Source: Enterococcus sp. CSURQ0835 (GTDB taxonomy: Bacteria > Bacillota > Bacilli > Lactobacillales > Enterococcaceae). Taken from it: a stretch of 64,000 bases of DNA. Where the stretch lies: contig NZ_CACSLH010000007.1 of NCBI RefSeq assembly GCF_902706605.1, forward strand, positions 1 to 64,000, written 5' to 3'. Numbering within the stretch: position 1 is the first letter of the stretch; each line of letters starts with the position of its first letter. Both the position numbers and the translations under genes were made by a program. Below the pieces are notes generated by a model. It was not told the origin of the DNA. It ran no database searches and saw nothing but the letters and a program-made list of their open reading frames with translations. Below are positions 52,829-63,781 of this stretch, piece by piece.

Positions 52829-54061
52829 ATGAAAGACTTTGCCAATTATTTAGCAAAATATGCAACCTTGATCACCAAGACTGGCGTCAATGTTCAGCCA
52901 GGTGATGTGATTCAATTAGATATTTCCGTCAACCAAGCACCGCTTGCACGACTGATTACGAAAAAAGCTTACAAACTAGGTGCTAAGCAAGTGATTTTGC
53001 GTTGGCTAGATGATGAGATCTTACGCGCTCAAGTCGAACATATGGCACTGGATGATTTGAAAACTGTACCGGATTATAAATTGACTGAGATGGCTGAACT
53101 AGTCGATCAAAGAATGACCCGGATCAGTGTTGTCTCCCAAGATCCCGGTGTGTTTGCTGGCGTTGATCCTGAACGAATCGATGCTTACCAGCAATATGAT
53201 CGCAAATTATTTTTCGGCTTACGCCAAGTCGCTGCCGCTAATAAAATCAGTTGGACAGTCGTAGCGGCCGCTGAAGCTCCGTGGGCGGAAAAAGTTTTCC
53301 CTCACTTAGCTAAAGCGCAACAAGTGGATGCACTGTGGGATGCGATCTTTAAAGCAACGAAAGTTTATGAAGCTGATCCGATCAAAGCTTGGGAGGTACA
53401 CGAAAAGACATTGCAGGAAAAAGCTGCGCGCTTGAACAAAGAACAATTCAAAGCACTACACTACACCGCACCCGGAACGGACTTGACGATCGGCTTACCT
53501 GAAAATCATGTGTGGGACAGCGCACGCAGCATCAATGAAAAAGGGTTTGAATTTATGGCGAATATGCCGACAGAAGAAGTTTTCACTGCACCGGATTGCC
53601 GCGTAGCAGATGGGGTCGTTTCATCAACTAAACCATTAGCGTATGGCGGCCAAGTCATCACAGGTATAAAGCTGACGTTTAAAGCTGGTGCGATCACCGA
53701 AGTCAAAGCTAAGACTGGTGAGGAAGTCTTGAAAAAATTAATCGCGATGGATGAAGGCTCCCGTCATTTAGGCGAAGTCGCATTAGTTCCCGATCCTTCT
53801 CCGATCTCGCAATCGGGCATCACCTTTTTCAGTACGCTCTATGACGAAAATGCGTCAAACCATTTAGCAATCGGAAATGCGTATGCGTTTAATCTTGCTG
53901 GCGGGGTGGAGATGACTGAAGAAGAATTAATTGCGCGAGGCTTGAACCGCAGTAAAAATCATGTTGATTTCATGATCGGCTCAGACCAGATGGCTATTGA
54001 TGGTATTCGAGCAGATGGCAGTCACGTTCCAATCTTCCGAAACGGCGATTGGGCATCTTAA
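52829..54061 (+). CDS. pepS: Aminopeptidase PepS/AmpS (M29 family)
   Basis: The 410-aa M29 metallo-aminopeptidase has metal ligands spread over NMPTEEVFTAPD, GSRHLGEVALVPDPSPIS, LYDENASNHLAIGNAY and the C-terminal KNHVDFMIGSDQMAIDG. N-terminal half KDFANYLAKYATLITKTGVNVQPGD is typical. Cytoplasmic release of N-terminal amino acids. GAGGTGGGAAT before the ATG. Second gene of the permease operon. Confidence 0.94.
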   Translation: MKDFANYLAKYATLITKTGVNVQPGDVIQLDISVNQAPLARLITKKAYKLGAKQVILRWLDDEILRAQVEHMALDDLKTVPDYKLTEMAELVDQRMTRISVVSQDPGVFAGVDPERIDAYQQYDRKLFFGLRQVAAANKISWTVVAAAEAPWAEKVFPHLAKAQQVDALWDAIFKATKVYEADPIKAWEVHEKTLQEKAARLNKEQFKALHYTAPGTDLTIGLPENHVWDSARSINEKGFEFMANMPTEEVFTAPDCRVADGVVSSTKPLAYGGQVITGIKLTFKAGAITEVKAKTGEEVLKKLIAMDEGSRHLGEVALVPDPSPISQSGITFFSTLYDENASNHLAIGNAYAFNLAGGVEMTEEELIARGLNRSKNHVDFMIGSDQMAIDGIRADGSHVPIFRNGDWAS

Positions 54062-54069
54062 TTGGCAAG

Positions 54070-54107
54070 GCAGCAGGCAATCAATTCGATTGTCTGCTGC
54101 TTTTTTA
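54070..54107 (+). terminator. Rho-independent terminator after pepS
   Basis: GCAGCAGGCAATC pairs with GATTGTCTGCTGC (one mismatch), T-run. Confidence 0.9.
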
Positions 54108-54178
54108 TATCGTGAACGAACAGGTTTGAAAAGCCATTTTGGATTGATAATGCTATACTAAAAAGTGAGGTGAAGCAG

Positions 54179-54673
54179 ATGAAACGATTTATCGCAAAAA
54201 ATGCCGCGGTCTTTGGGGATGTGACCATTGGCGAAAAATCGACTATATGGTTCCAAGCCGCACTCCGCGGAGATAGCAATACGATCAAAATTGGAAAGTT
54301 GACGAATATCCAAGATAATACGGTCGTTCACGTTGATCACGATGCGCCGACTGTGATCGAAGATAATGTTACGATCGGCCACAGTTGTATCATTCATGGC
54401 TGTACAGTCAAAAGCGGCGCGCTCATTGGAATGGGCACGATTATTTTGAACCACGCTGAGATCGGTGAAAATAGTTTGATCGGGGCGGGATCATTAGTGA
54501 CTGAACATACGAAGATTCCACCTAATATGTTGGCTTTTGGTTCACCAGCAAAAGTGATCCGTCCGCTGACTGAAAAAGAGATCGAAAAAAATCGACAGAA
54601 CGCACAGCACTACTTTGAATTAGGGCAAGAGTATTTGGCGGGGAAATATCCGGAGTATCATGACGAATCGTAG
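54179..54673 (+). CDS. Gamma-carbonic anhydrase family protein
   Basis: The 164-aa left-handed beta-helix trimer-type protein has repeated [IV]-G-x4 units. Zinc-site candidates are in NTVVHVDHD and IGHSCIIHGC, matching the three-His pattern of Cam/YrdA relatives. Whether it hydrates CO2 is uncertain; many relatives lack activity. Extended -10 TGC-TATACT at 54151-54159. ATG 54179 follows GAGGTG. The next gene overlaps by 14 nt. Confidence 0.88.
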   Translation: MKRFIAKNAAVFGDVTIGEKSTIWFQAALRGDSNTIKIGKLTNIQDNTVVHVDHDAPTVIEDNVTIGHSCIIHGCTVKSGALIGMGTIILNHAEIGENSLIGAGSLVTEHTKIPPNMLAFGSPAKVIRPLTEKEIEKNRQNAQHYFELGQEYLAGKYPEYHDES

Positions 54674-55025
54674 CGAAAAAGAACGCCGTTACTTGTTGTT
54701 GCAAGCGGAATTGAAACGCCGGTTTAAAAAAGATGAATTGTTGCAGCTGTTGATCTACGAAGATACATACGAACGCGTCTTGATTTTTGATCCGCAAGGG
54801 TTTTATTTGATCGAGCTGACAACTAGTGAGCCAGTAGACAAGCTCCAGTTTCGTCATTACCCGCTGGATTGTCTACAGCCATTAGTTATCACGCAATGCG
54901 AGGCAGTTTTTTATTTAACGGTACGAACGTTGCGGGCGCGAGAATTTCAACTGCCGTTTGCCGATCAGTTAGAGGTCCATCAAGTCGCGACTGAAATCAA
55001 TCGTTTGTGGTCAATCTTTTGGTGA
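54660..55025 (+). CDS. Uncharacterised protein, 121 aa
   Basis: Not recognised. Soluble protein with a helical basic N-terminus (SEKERRYLLLQAELKRRFKKDELLQLL) and a beta-rich middle (RVLIFDPQGFYLIELTTSEP). No signal peptide. Its ATG overlaps the end of the carbonic-anhydrase-like gene; CCGGAG lies 5 nt upstream, indicating translational coupling. Confidence 0.65.
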   Translation: MTNRSEKERRYLLLQAELKRRFKKDELLQLLIYEDTYERVLIFDPQGFYLIELTTSEPVDKLQFRHYPLDCLQPLVITQCEAVFYLTVRTLRAREFQLPFADQLEVHQVATEINRLWSIFW

Positions 55026-55069
55026 GATTTGAGCAAAATCAGCCAAAGCGTGACGGCGAGAACAATTAG

Positions 55070-55099
55070 TTGCCAAAAATTCCCTTCTATTGATACTAT
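55070..55099 (+). promoter_or_regulatory. Promoter of the yjdI-yjdJ pair
   Basis: TTGCCA (55070-55075), 18-nt spacer, TACTAT (55094-55099). Confidence 0.6.
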
Positions 55100-55130
55100 A
55101 CGGTAAAAGAACTCGAGGAGCGTGAGCAAA

Positions 55131-55403
55131 ATGGATGGCAGTAAAATCAATGGCCAGCAAGTGACCGAAGCAGAGTTACTTGCAGCTGACTATCGGAAAT
55201 ATCAAGGCGAAGATGTCGATATTTATTACAATAAAAACATCTGCGCACACATCGGAAACTGTGTGCGGGGCAATCCGGCAGTCTTTGAAGTGGGACGGCG
55301 GCCGTGGATCTTAGCGGACAATGCGTCAGCCGATGATGTAGTAAAAGTGATCAACACTTGCCCGAGCGGGGCGTTGAAATATATTCGAAAGGATGAACAA
55401 TAA
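55131..55403 (+). CDS. Divergent mono-cluster 4Fe-4S protein (YjdI-like)
   Basis: The 90-aa Fer4_19-type protein has ICAHIGNC and INTCPSGALKY, giving three visible Cys plus a nearby His for an iron-sulfur centre. Role unknown, possibly electron transfer or sensing. ATG 55131 is chosen over GTG 55122, which sits 1-2 nt after GAGGAGC. Stop and next start share one base (TAATG), so it is coupled with the acetyltransferase. Confidence 0.85.
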   Translation: MDGSKINGQQVTEAELLAADYRKYQGEDVDIYYNKNICAHIGNCVRGNPAVFEVGRRPWILADNASADDVVKVINTCPSGALKYIRKDEQ

Positions 55404-55678
55404 TGGAGATCAAAGAAGAACAAAATCGTTTTGCTTTATTCAATGATGATGATTTGGAGATCGGTGAGATGACTTGGTCAGATGCTGGACCTGAGATCAT
55501 GATCATTGATCATACGTTTGTCGATCCAACGTATCGGGGCCAAAAGCTAGCTGAAAAATTAGTTTTGAGCGGCGTGGAAAAAGCGCGGCGGGAAAACAAA
55601 AAAATTATTCCCCTTTGCCCGTTTGCTAAAAAAGAATTCGATACGAAACCTGAGTACGACGACGTCTTGAAAAAATAA
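55403..55678 (+). CDS. YjdJ-type small GNAT N-acetyltransferase
   Basis: The 91-aa protein has the compact GNAT core: FVDPTYRGQKLAEKLVLSGVEKARRENKKIIPLCPFAKKEF, with the acetyl-CoA loop RGQKLA and a Cys near the C-terminus. Same partner order as yjdI-yjdJ of E. coli. Substrate unknown. Confidence 0.88.
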   Translation: MEIKEEQNRFALFNDDDLEIGEMTWSDAGPEIMIIDHTFVDPTYRGQKLAEKLVLSGVEKARRENKKIIPLCPFAKKEFDTKPEYDDVLKK

Positions 55679-55695
55679 ATTTTTTACTAGTAGTA

Positions 55696-55737
55696 AGCGA
55701 GCTTGGAGCAGGGTATCTGTTCCAAGCTCGCTTTTTT
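55696..55737 (+). terminator. Rho-independent terminator after yjdJ
   Basis: Perfect stem AGCGAGCTTGGA with TCCAAGCTCGCT, 13-nt loop, T-run. Confidence 0.93.
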
Positions 55738-55829
55738 AGGCTGTGAGGGCCGCATAAAACTTTCCTAGCCAAGCTCTTTCATTTGTGCTAAAGTAGGAAC
55801 TGAGAAACTTTGGCAAGGGAGGTCTTCAA

Positions 55830-56066
55830 TTGTATAATTTTATTCTTGGTGTGATCATTGTGATTTCGATCGTCATCATCATTACGATCATGATGCAACC
55901 TAGTAAACAAAATAGTGCCGCAAGTGCATTTACTGGCGGAGCGGATCAATTATTTGGTAAACAAAAAGCACGTGGCTTTGAAGCAGTCATGCAACGTTCC
56001 ACCGCTGTTTTAGGCGCAGTGTGGATGATTTTATTATTTGTATTGATGTACCTATCAAGTAAATAA
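55830..56066 (+). CDS. secG: Preprotein translocase subunit SecG
   Basis: The 78-aa protein has two transmembrane helices (about 3-22 and 55-76) with the cytoplasmic linker NSAASAFTGGADQLFGKQKARG, the family signature. TTG start with GGGAGG upstream. First gene of the secG-esterase-rnr-smpB region, but a terminator follows it. Confidence 0.93.
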   Translation: MYNFILGVIIVISIVIIITIMMQPSKQNSAASAFTGGADQLFGKQKARGFEAVMQRSTAVLGAVWMILLFVLMYLSSK

Positions 56067-56067
56067 G

Positions 56068-56096
56068 GGGTCTCTCGTGCTGAGAGGCCTTTTTTA
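56068..56096 (+). terminator. Rho-independent terminator after secG
   Basis: GGTCTCTC pairs with GAGAGGCC (one mismatch), followed by six T. Confidence 0.75.
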
Positions 56097-56256
56097 TATG
56101 GAGTCTTACCAACTTAGTAGAAGGCAGTGACGTCTCATGAGCAGCCTGCATCATGTGCCGATGCTGCTTTCCTTTTTGCTTATGCAAACGGAGCAATCTT
56201 TTTTATTTAGTTTCTACTCTGAAATGAAGTATGATGGAGATAATGAGGTGATGGAA

Positions 56257-57009
56257 ATGTTAAAAGCACCGCAATCTTTATTTTTGCCCCATGGCGACGT
56301 GGCGGTTTTATTACTGCACGCCTATTCAGGCAGTCCGAATGACGTTCGGATGTTGAGCCGCTTTTTAGAAAAACAAGCGTATACGATTTATGCGCCGCTA
56401 TTTTCGGGACATGGGACATTAGACCCAGCTGATATCTTACAACAAGACCCAACGCGTTGGTGGCAAGAAAGTCAGGCTGCATTGGCTTTTTTAAAAGCAC
56501 GAGGGTATCAAAAAATCGCGGTCTTTGGTTTGTCGATGGGTGGGATCTTTGCAACGCGTTTAGTAACGGCAGGCGATCCTGCGGTGATTGGCGGTGGCTT
56601 TTTCTGTTCGCCGATCACGCCCGTTAAAAACAATGTGGTGGAGAACTTTTTATTGTATGCCCAAAAAGTGCTGACTTATGCAAAAGAACCGGTGACCAAA
56701 ACTAAACTGGATACGTTTAAGACACAAGTCAGTCAGCAGTTGCAAAAAATCGAGCAACAAGCTGTACCGGCTGCGGCGAGTTTGCAAAAGATCCGCGTGC
56801 CTTTTTTTATGGCGCAAGCTGGAGCCGATGAAATGATCGACCCGCGCGGTGTTTTTCAAACCGCCCAACAATTGACGCAAACGAATTTTACTTTGAAGTG
56901 GTATGCAACAAGTGGACACGTGATCACGATCGATCCGGTCCGCCGAGAATTTGAACAAGACGTCGCTGCATTTTTGGCGACGCTAAAAGGAGCGAAAAAT
57001 GACGAATAA
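56257..57009 (+). CDS. Carboxylesterase/lysophospholipase-type alpha/beta hydrolase
   Basis: The 250-aa protein resembles the Est family of Bacillus. [16 protein letters not shown] contains the oxyanion loop, [14 protein letters not shown] the nucleophile Ser, and GADEMIDP plus TSGHVITID the Asp/His. ATG 56257 has GAGGTG 7 nt upstream; earlier in-frame starts to 56137 lack support. It overlaps rnr by 11 nt, as in the common secG-est-rnr-smpB cluster. Confidence 0.9.
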   Translation: MLKAPQSLFLPHGDVAVLLLHAYSGSPNDVRMLSRFLEKQAYTIYAPLFSGHGTLDPADILQQDPTRWWQESQAALAFLKARGYQKIAVFGLSMGGIFATRLVTAGDPAVIGGGFFCSPITPVKNNVVENFLLYAQKVLTYAKEPVTKTKLDTFKTQVSQQLQKIEQQAVPAAASLQKIRVPFFMAQAGADEMIDPRGVFQTAQQLTQTNFTLKWYATSGHVITIDPVRREFEQDVAAFLATLKGAKNDE

Positions 57010-59344
57010 AATCAAAACAGCTATCGTAGAAGTTTTAACGAATAGTCAAAAGAAAAGTTTATCAATGGAAGAGTTAGCTCAAGCCCTCGACATGCAAAAA
57101 AGTGGCGACTACAAAGCGCTCGTCCAGACAGTCGCGGTGATGGAGCGTGAAAAAATGGTGGCGTTCAATCAAAAAGGTAAGATCAAATTACCGCAAGACG
57201 CTTTAATGATTGAAGGAACTTTCCGCGGTAATGAGCGAGGCTTTGGTTTTGTAACCATTGACCCGGAAGAACCTGATGTGTATATCGCCAAAGAACATAC
57301 GCATTATGCTATGAATGGTGACACCGTCGAAATTACGATCTTAAAAAATTCTGATCCATTTTCTGATAAAGGTGCGGAAGGAAAAGTTGTAGCAATCAAA
57401 AAACGTAACTTGGATCAAATCGTCGGCGAGTTCACGGCGTTTCCACCAGAAGAAGTCGCCGAGACGGATTTGTATGGCGTCGTGGTGCCAAAAGATAAAA
57501 AAGTTGGCCAGTTCAAAGTTTTCATTGCGGCAACCGGTGTGAAACCAGTCGATGGCAGTATTGTGATCGTGGAACTGACCCATTACCCTGAAAAAGATTA
57601 CGCGAAAAGTTTAGAAGGGATCGTCAAACAAGTTGTCGGTCATAAAAATGATCCGGGAATGGATATCTTGTCAGTGATCGTAGCGCAAGGAATCCCGACG
57701 CAGTTTCCAGAAGCTGTTTTAAAAGCGGCCGACGCTGTACCAGATGAGATCAGTGAAAAAGAATTGATCGGTCGCCGCGATCTGCGAGATCAAGTGATCG
57801 TTACGATCGATGGAGCGGATGCTAAAGATTTAGACGATGCCGTGACAGTGGAAAAATTGCCTAATGGAAATTATTTTTTAGGTGTGCATATCGCAGATGT
57901 CTCGCATTATGTGACGGAAGATAGTCCATTAGATCGCGAAGCTTTTGAACGGGGAACGAGTGTGTACTTGACTGATCGGGTCGTACCGATGATCCCGCAA
58001 CGTTTATCAAATGGTATTTGTTCACTGAATCCTCACGTTCCTCGGTTGACACTGAGCTGTGAAATGGAGATCGATCCAAGTGGTACGATCGTTTCCCATG
58101 AGATTTTTCCCAGCGTGATCCAAACGACAGAGCGCATGACTTATGCCGCTGTCAATGGGATCTTAGAAGCGGATGATCCTGAATTGATCGAACGTTATGA
58201 AGCTATTGTGCCAATGTTTACGTTAATGAAAGAGCTGCATCAAATTTTAGAAGCAAAACGGATTAAACGCGGTGCGATCAACTTTGAAGATCGCGAGGCA
58301 AAGATCTTAGTCAATGAGACAGGTAATCCATTGGGAATCGAATTACGGGAACGCGGCGTCGGTGAACGGTTGATCGAATCCTTCATGCTAGCCGCAAATG
58401 AAACGGTCGCTGAACATTTCAATCGGTTGAAGTTGCCATTTTTGTATCGGATCCATGAACAACCGAAAGAAGAAAAGATGCAACGCTTCTTTGATTTTGC
58501 CGCGGCGTTAGGGATCGTAGTTAAAGGAACGAAAGATTCGATCACACCGAAAACATTGCAGCAAGTGATCGCAACGGTGGAAGAAAAACCAGAAGCGCCG
58601 GTCATCAACACGATGTTGCTGCGAAGCATGCAACAAGCAAAATATTCAGCTGAAAATGAAGGGCATTACGGATTAGCCGCTGAGTATTATACGCACTTCA
58701 CCTCACCAATCCGCCGTTACCCCGATTTGACGGTTCATCGTTTGATCCATACGTATGCGACAGATACGAGTGAAAAAACTAAAGCGAAGTGGGCGGAGAA
58801 TTTACCGGAGATCGCGTTGCACAGTTCACAGATGGAACGCCGCGCCGTCGATGCTGAACGTGAAGTCGACAGTTTGAAAAAAGCGGAGTACATGGCAGAC
58901 AAAGTGGGTGAAGAGTTTGACGGGATCATCAGCTCGATCACAAAATTTGGGATTTTTGTCGAATTGGAAAATACAGTGGAAGGTCTGATCCATTTGAATG
59001 ATCTGAAACAAGATTATTTCCACTTTATTGAAAGTCAATTAGCTTTAGTTGGCGAGCGGACGAAATTAACTTTTAAGATCGGTCAAAAAGTCAAGATCAA
59101 AGTCACTAAAGCTGAACCAGAGACTCGTGAGATTGATTTTGAATTGCTATCGGCAGAAGAAGTACCCGCGCTGGAACTTCCCCACAAAAAACAGCGGTCA
59201 AAACAAAATCAAAAACGGACTTCCCGTAAGCCAAAAGGAAAAGATAACAAAGAAGGCAGTCAAGGTAAGAAAAAGAAAAAGGGCCGGGCGCCATTTTATA
59301 AAAAAGTCGCCAAAAAGAAAAAGGGCGGCAGAAAGAAGGGATAG
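56999..59344 (+). CDS. rnr: Ribonuclease R
   Basis: A 781-aa 3'-5' exoribonuclease that degrades structured RNA and, with SmpB/tmRNA, faulty mRNA. N-terminal winged helix (about 1-65), cold-shock domains ([19 protein letters not shown] near 75), RNB catalytic domain with [16 protein letters not shown] near 265 and [14 protein letters not shown], then S1 ([20 protein letters not shown] near 637). A highly basic KKKK-rich tail ends the protein. AAAGGAGCG precedes the ATG. Confidence 0.96.
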   Translation: MTNKIKTAIVEVLTNSQKKSLSMEELAQALDMQKSGDYKALVQTVAVMEREKMVAFNQKGKIKLPQDALMIEGTFRGNERGFGFVTIDPEEPDVYIAKEHTHYAMNGDTVEITILKNSDPFSDKGAEGKVVAIKKRNLDQIVGEFTAFPPEEVAETDLYGVVVPKDKKVGQFKVFIAATGVKPVDGSIVIVELTHYPEKDYAKSLEGIVKQVVGHKNDPGMDILSVIVAQGIPTQFPEAVLKAADAVPDEISEKELIGRRDLRDQVIVTIDGADAKDLDDAVTVEKLPNGNYFLGVHIADVSHYVTEDSPLDREAFERGTSVYLTDRVVPMIPQRLSNGICSLNPHVPRLTLSCEMEIDPSGTIVSHEIFPSVIQTTERMTYAAVNGILEADDPELIERYEAIVPMFTLMKELHQILEAKRIKRGAINFEDREAKILVNETGNPLGIELRERGVGERLIESFMLAANETVAEHFNRLKLPFLYRIHEQPKEEKMQRFFDFAAALGIVVKGTKDSITPKTLQQVIATVEEKPEAPVINTMLLRSMQQAKYSAENEGHYGLAAEYYTHFTSPIRRYPDLTVHRLIHTYATDTSEKTKAKWAENLPEIALHSSQMERRAVDAEREVDSLKKAEYMADKVGEEFDGIISSITKFGIFVELENTVEGLIHLNDLKQDYFHFIESQLALVGERTKLTFKIGQKVKIKVTKAEPETREIDFELLSAEEVPALELPHKKQRSKQNQKRTSRKPKGKDNKEGSQGKKKKKGRAPFYKKVAKKKKGGRKKG

Positions 59345-59347
59345 CAG

Positions 59348-59812
59348 ATGCCAAAAGGAAATGGCAGTCTCGTGGCGCAAAATAAAAAAGCGCGTCATGA
59401 TTATACGATCACCGATACGATCGAAGCTGGGATCGTGTTAAAAGGTACCGAAATCAAATCGATTCGCAATCGGCGGATCAATTTGAAAGATGGCTTTGCA
59501 CGGATTCGAAATGGCGAAGCCTACTTATACAATGTGCACATCAGTCCGTACGAGCAAGGAAATTTATTTAACCACGATCCATTGCGAACGCGAAAACTAT
59601 TGCTGCATAAAAAACAGATCGCCAAATTAAATGGCGAATTGAAAAACGCCGGGACGACCATTGTGCCATTGAAAGTCTATTTAAAAGATGGCTTTGCAAA
59701 AGTTTTGTTAGGTGTCGCCAAAGGGAAAAAACAATATGATAAGCGGGAAGATTTGAAGCGCAAAGACATGGATCGTCAGATCAGTCGAACGTTGAAAAGC
59801 TTCTCACGTTAG
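59348..59812 (+). CDS. smpB: SsrA-binding protein SmpB
   Basis: A 154-aa tmRNA partner. [39 protein letters not shown] and the basic C-terminal tail [28 protein letters not shown] are complete. Starts 4 nt after rnr. The tmRNA gene itself is not in the following intergenic region. Confidence 0.97.
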   Translation: MPKGNGSLVAQNKKARHDYTITDTIEAGIVLKGTEIKSIRNRRINLKDGFARIRNGEAYLYNVHISPYEQGNLFNHDPLRTRKLLLHKKQIAKLNGELKNAGTTIVPLKVYLKDGFAKVLLGVAKGKKQYDKREDLKRKDMDRQISRTLKSFSR

Positions 59813-59866
59813 GCAAATATTCTTTTTCGCATATTTTCGTTGAATTTCTTTACAACTGTTTAAAAG

Positions 59867-59894
59867 TTGAATAGGATTAATTATTATCTATAAT
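59867..59894 (+). promoter_or_regulatory. Promoter of the ATP synthase operon
   Basis: TTGAAT (59867-59872), 16-nt spacer, TATAAT (59889-59894). It would give an untranslated leader of about 195 nt before atpB with no ORF for AtpI. Confidence 0.65.
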
Positions 59895-60097
59895 GCTCTT
59901 CTTGGGCAAATTTCAGCCGGACACCATTTAATCGAGGCTTCAAAAGATCAAGAAAAATGATAATAACTATTCAAATTTTTTTAATGAAAATACTTTGAAA
60001 TTTCCGATTGATGGTGGTAACATACGGTAGTGTTTTCGGTGTTCAGCTTGAACATACAATCGTTGACAAATGTCATTGGGAAAAGAGGTGAAATGGA

Positions 60098-60814
60098 TTG
60101 GAAGAAAAGTCTTGGGTTTTCCACATTGGTCCGATTTGGTTTGATGGTACCGTGACCACGATGATCTTGGTGACTTGTTTGATTGTTTTCTTGCTGGTAT
60201 TCTTTTTTACGCGTAATTTGAAATTGAAGCCGACCGGAAAGCAAAATGCGATTGAGTGGCTCGTTGATTTCACGACAAATATCGTCGGAGACAACATGCC
60301 CCGAAAAGAGGTTTCGAACTTTGGTCTATTGTCCTTCACCTTGTTCCTCTTTATCTTCGTGGCCAACCAGATCGGGCTGGTAACGAAAATCGTCTCGCCT
60401 CAAGATATCACGTATTGGAAGAGCCCGACTGCTGATCCGTTCGTGACGATGGGTCTGGCGTTAATGGTGCTGTTGCTCTCGAACTTATTGGGCTCAGAGC
60501 GTTTTGGTCTTGCCGGTTATATTAAAAATTCATTTTTAACGCCGCCGATGTTAGTACCAATCAAGATCATGGAAGAATTTACCAACGTCATCACATTAGG
60601 TTTGCGGCTTTACGGCAATATTTATGCCGGTGAAGTGTTGCTGACCTTAATTGCAAGTATGGTGACGAGTATGGGGTGGATCGCACTCCCATTTGCGGTT
60701 CCGCTAGAAATGATCTGGATCGCATTCTCATTATTTATCGGTAGTATCCAAGCATTTGTCTTTACAACTTTATCGATGGTTTATATGGGCCATAAATTAG
60801 AAGTTGAAGAATAA
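60098..60814 (+). CDS. atpB: ATP synthase Fo subunit a
   Basis: A 238-aa membrane subunit with about five to six helices forming the proton half-channels. The key Arg is in NVITLGLRLYGNIYAGEVLL; EFTNVITLGLRL and the C-terminal helix FTTLSMVYMGH are typical. TTG start at 60098, 7 nt after GAGGTG; a nearby ATG at 60093 is in another frame. First gene of the operon; atpI is missing. Confidence 0.95.
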   Translation: MEEKSWVFHIGPIWFDGTVTTMILVTCLIVFLLVFFFTRNLKLKPTGKQNAIEWLVDFTTNIVGDNMPRKEVSNFGLLSFTLFLFIFVANQIGLVTKIVSPQDITYWKSPTADPFVTMGLALMVLLLSNLLGSERFGLAGYIKNSFLTPPMLVPIKIMEEFTNVITLGLRLYGNIYAGEVLLTLIASMVTSMGWIALPFAVPLEMIWIAFSLFIGSIQAFVFTTLSMVYMGHKLEVEE

Positions 60815-60847
60815 ACTCAAACAGAAACTTTTAGGAGGAAAATAATT

Positions 60848-61060
60848 ATGAACTTTATCGGTGCAGGAATCGCAATTCTAGGGGCAGCAATCGGTGCTGG
60901 CTATGGTAACGGACGTGTTATCTCACAAACAATCGAATCAATGGCTCGCCAACCTGAAATGGCTGGACAATTACGTTCAACGATGTTCATCGGGGTCGGT
61001 TTGATCGAAGCTGTGCCAATCCTAGGTGTCGTATTAGGTATGTTGATGGTCTTCAGATAA
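60848..61060 (+). CDS. atpE: ATP synthase Fo subunit c
   Basis: The 70-aa double-helix ring subunit has a Gly-rich first helix ([18 protein letters not shown]), polar loop ARQPE and ion-binding Glu54 in [10 protein letters not shown]. No Na+-type Gln/Ser signature is evident, so it is probably a proton type. A strong TTAGGAGGAAAATAATT ribosome site suits the high copy number of the ring. Confidence 0.96.
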   Translation: MNFIGAGIAILGAAIGAGYGNGRVISQTIESMARQPEMAGQLRSTMFIGVGLIEAVPILGVVLGMLMVFR

Positions 61061-61063
61061 AAC

Positions 61064-61090
61064 AGCAACGAGTAAGTCGTTGCTACTTTT
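61064..61090 (+). terminator. Terminator-like hairpin between atpE and atpF
   Basis: AGCAACGA pairs perfectly with TCGTTGCT around GTAAG, followed by ACTTTTTT. Probably a partial terminator or mRNA stabiliser that raises subunit c output. Confidence 0.7.
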
Positions 61091-61143
61091 TTGCACTACT
61101 GGTTTAAATAGTAGAAAAGTTATCACAGAAAGGAAGACCGAGT

Positions 61144-61668
61144 ATGCCGAATCTAGTTATTGCCGCAGCTGTCAACACGACGCTCGGTAATCTTGTAGTT
61201 GTCACACTTTCATTTATCATCTTAGTGGCACTACTAAAAAAATTCGCTTGGGGTAGTGTGCAAGACATCCTGAAAAAGCGGGCAGATAAGATCGCCAATG
61301 ATTTAGATTCTGCAGAACAATCGCGCATCAAGGCAGCTCAATTGGCAAAAGAGCGGGAATCGCAATTGGCGAATTCGCGCAGTGATGCCGCTGAGATCAT
61401 TAAAAGTGCGAAAGAAAGTGGCGAATTACGACGTCAAAATATCTTACAAGATACAAAAGACGAAGTGAGTCGGATGAAAGACAAAGCGCAAGCGGAGATC
61501 TCTGACCAACGAGAAGCCGCAATGACTTCTGTCAAAGACGACGTCGCAGACCTTTCTTTACAAATCGCAACGAAGATCTTAAATAAAGAGCTGACCGATG
61601 ATACCCATCAAGATTTGATCAATGATTACATTGATAAATTAGGGACGACCAAACATGAAGCTCGATAA
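61144..61668 (+). CDS. atpF: ATP synthase Fo subunit b
   Basis: The 174-aa peripheral stalk has an N-terminal helix (TLGNLVVVTLSFIILVALLKKF, about 14-35), then a long Lys/Glu-rich helix ending ILNKELTDDTHQDLINDYIDKLG. AAAGGAAG precedes the ATG. It overlaps atpH by 14 nt. Confidence 0.95.
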   Translation: MPNLVIAAAVNTTLGNLVVVTLSFIILVALLKKFAWGSVQDILKKRADKIANDLDSAEQSRIKAAQLAKERESQLANSRSDAAEIIKSAKESGELRRQNILQDTKDEVSRMKDKAQAEISDQREAAMTSVKDDVADLSLQIATKILNKELTDDTHQDLINDYIDKLGTTKHEAR

Positions 61669-62200
61669 ATATACTGTGGGCAGACGTTACGGTAAAGCGC
61701 TGTTTGAATTGGCGATCGAAAAACAAGCGACCGAGTCTGTTTACAACGATCTAATGGTCATCCGCGAGGTGTTTACTGCCGTGCCGGATCTAGGAAATAT
61801 TTTGTCTGACGTGCGGTTGCACGCTTCAGAAAAAGAGGCCATCACAAGTAAGCTTACGAGTCAGTTTGATGGCATCGTCAAAAATTTCTTGAACGTCGTG
61901 TTCGAGTATAATCGAAGCGATGATTTGCCTTTGATGATCGATGAATATGAACACCGTTATAATGAAGCAAATAAAATCGTGCTAGGTACTGTGAAGACAG
62001 CTGTCGCTATCGATCACAAAAAACAAGCGCAGATCGAAGCAAAAGTTGCCGAAGTATTCGGCTATCAAAAAGCTGAACTCACACCAGAAGTTGATCCAAG
62101 TATCGTTGGTGGTGTCATTGTTGAAGCCAATCATCAAGTGATTGACGGAAGCCTCGCCAGCCAGTTGAATGGCCTACGAGCAGCATTAAGTAAAAAGTAG
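61655..62200 (+). CDS. atpH: ATP synthase F1 subunit delta
   Basis: The 181-aa subunit links stalk and F1 head. N-terminal YGKALFELAIEKQATESVYNDL and C-terminal ELTPEVDPSIVGGVIVEANHQVIDGSLASQLNGL are family marks. Its start lies within the end of atpF. Confidence 0.95.
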   Translation: MKLDKYTVGRRYGKALFELAIEKQATESVYNDLMVIREVFTAVPDLGNILSDVRLHASEKEAITSKLTSQFDGIVKNFLNVVFEYNRSDDLPLMIDEYEHRYNEANKIVLGTVKTAVAIDHKKQAQIEAKVAEVFGYQKAELTPEVDPSIVGGVIVEANHQVIDGSLASQLNGLRAALSKK

Positions 62201-62219
62201 AGAAGAAGAGGTGAAATGA

Positions 62220-63764
<1,545 letters not shown>

Positions 63765-63781
63765 TCGAGGTGAACTAAATC

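Noticed and set aside
59813-60097. tmRNA (ssrA) gene after smpB
   Set aside because: No tRNA-like ends or tag reading frame ending in ALAA were found; the region holds the ATP operon promoter and leader.
61144-62200. Na+-type ATP synthase
   Set aside because: Subunit c near Glu54 lacks the clear Na+ ligand pattern; the operon order is that of a standard F-type enzyme.
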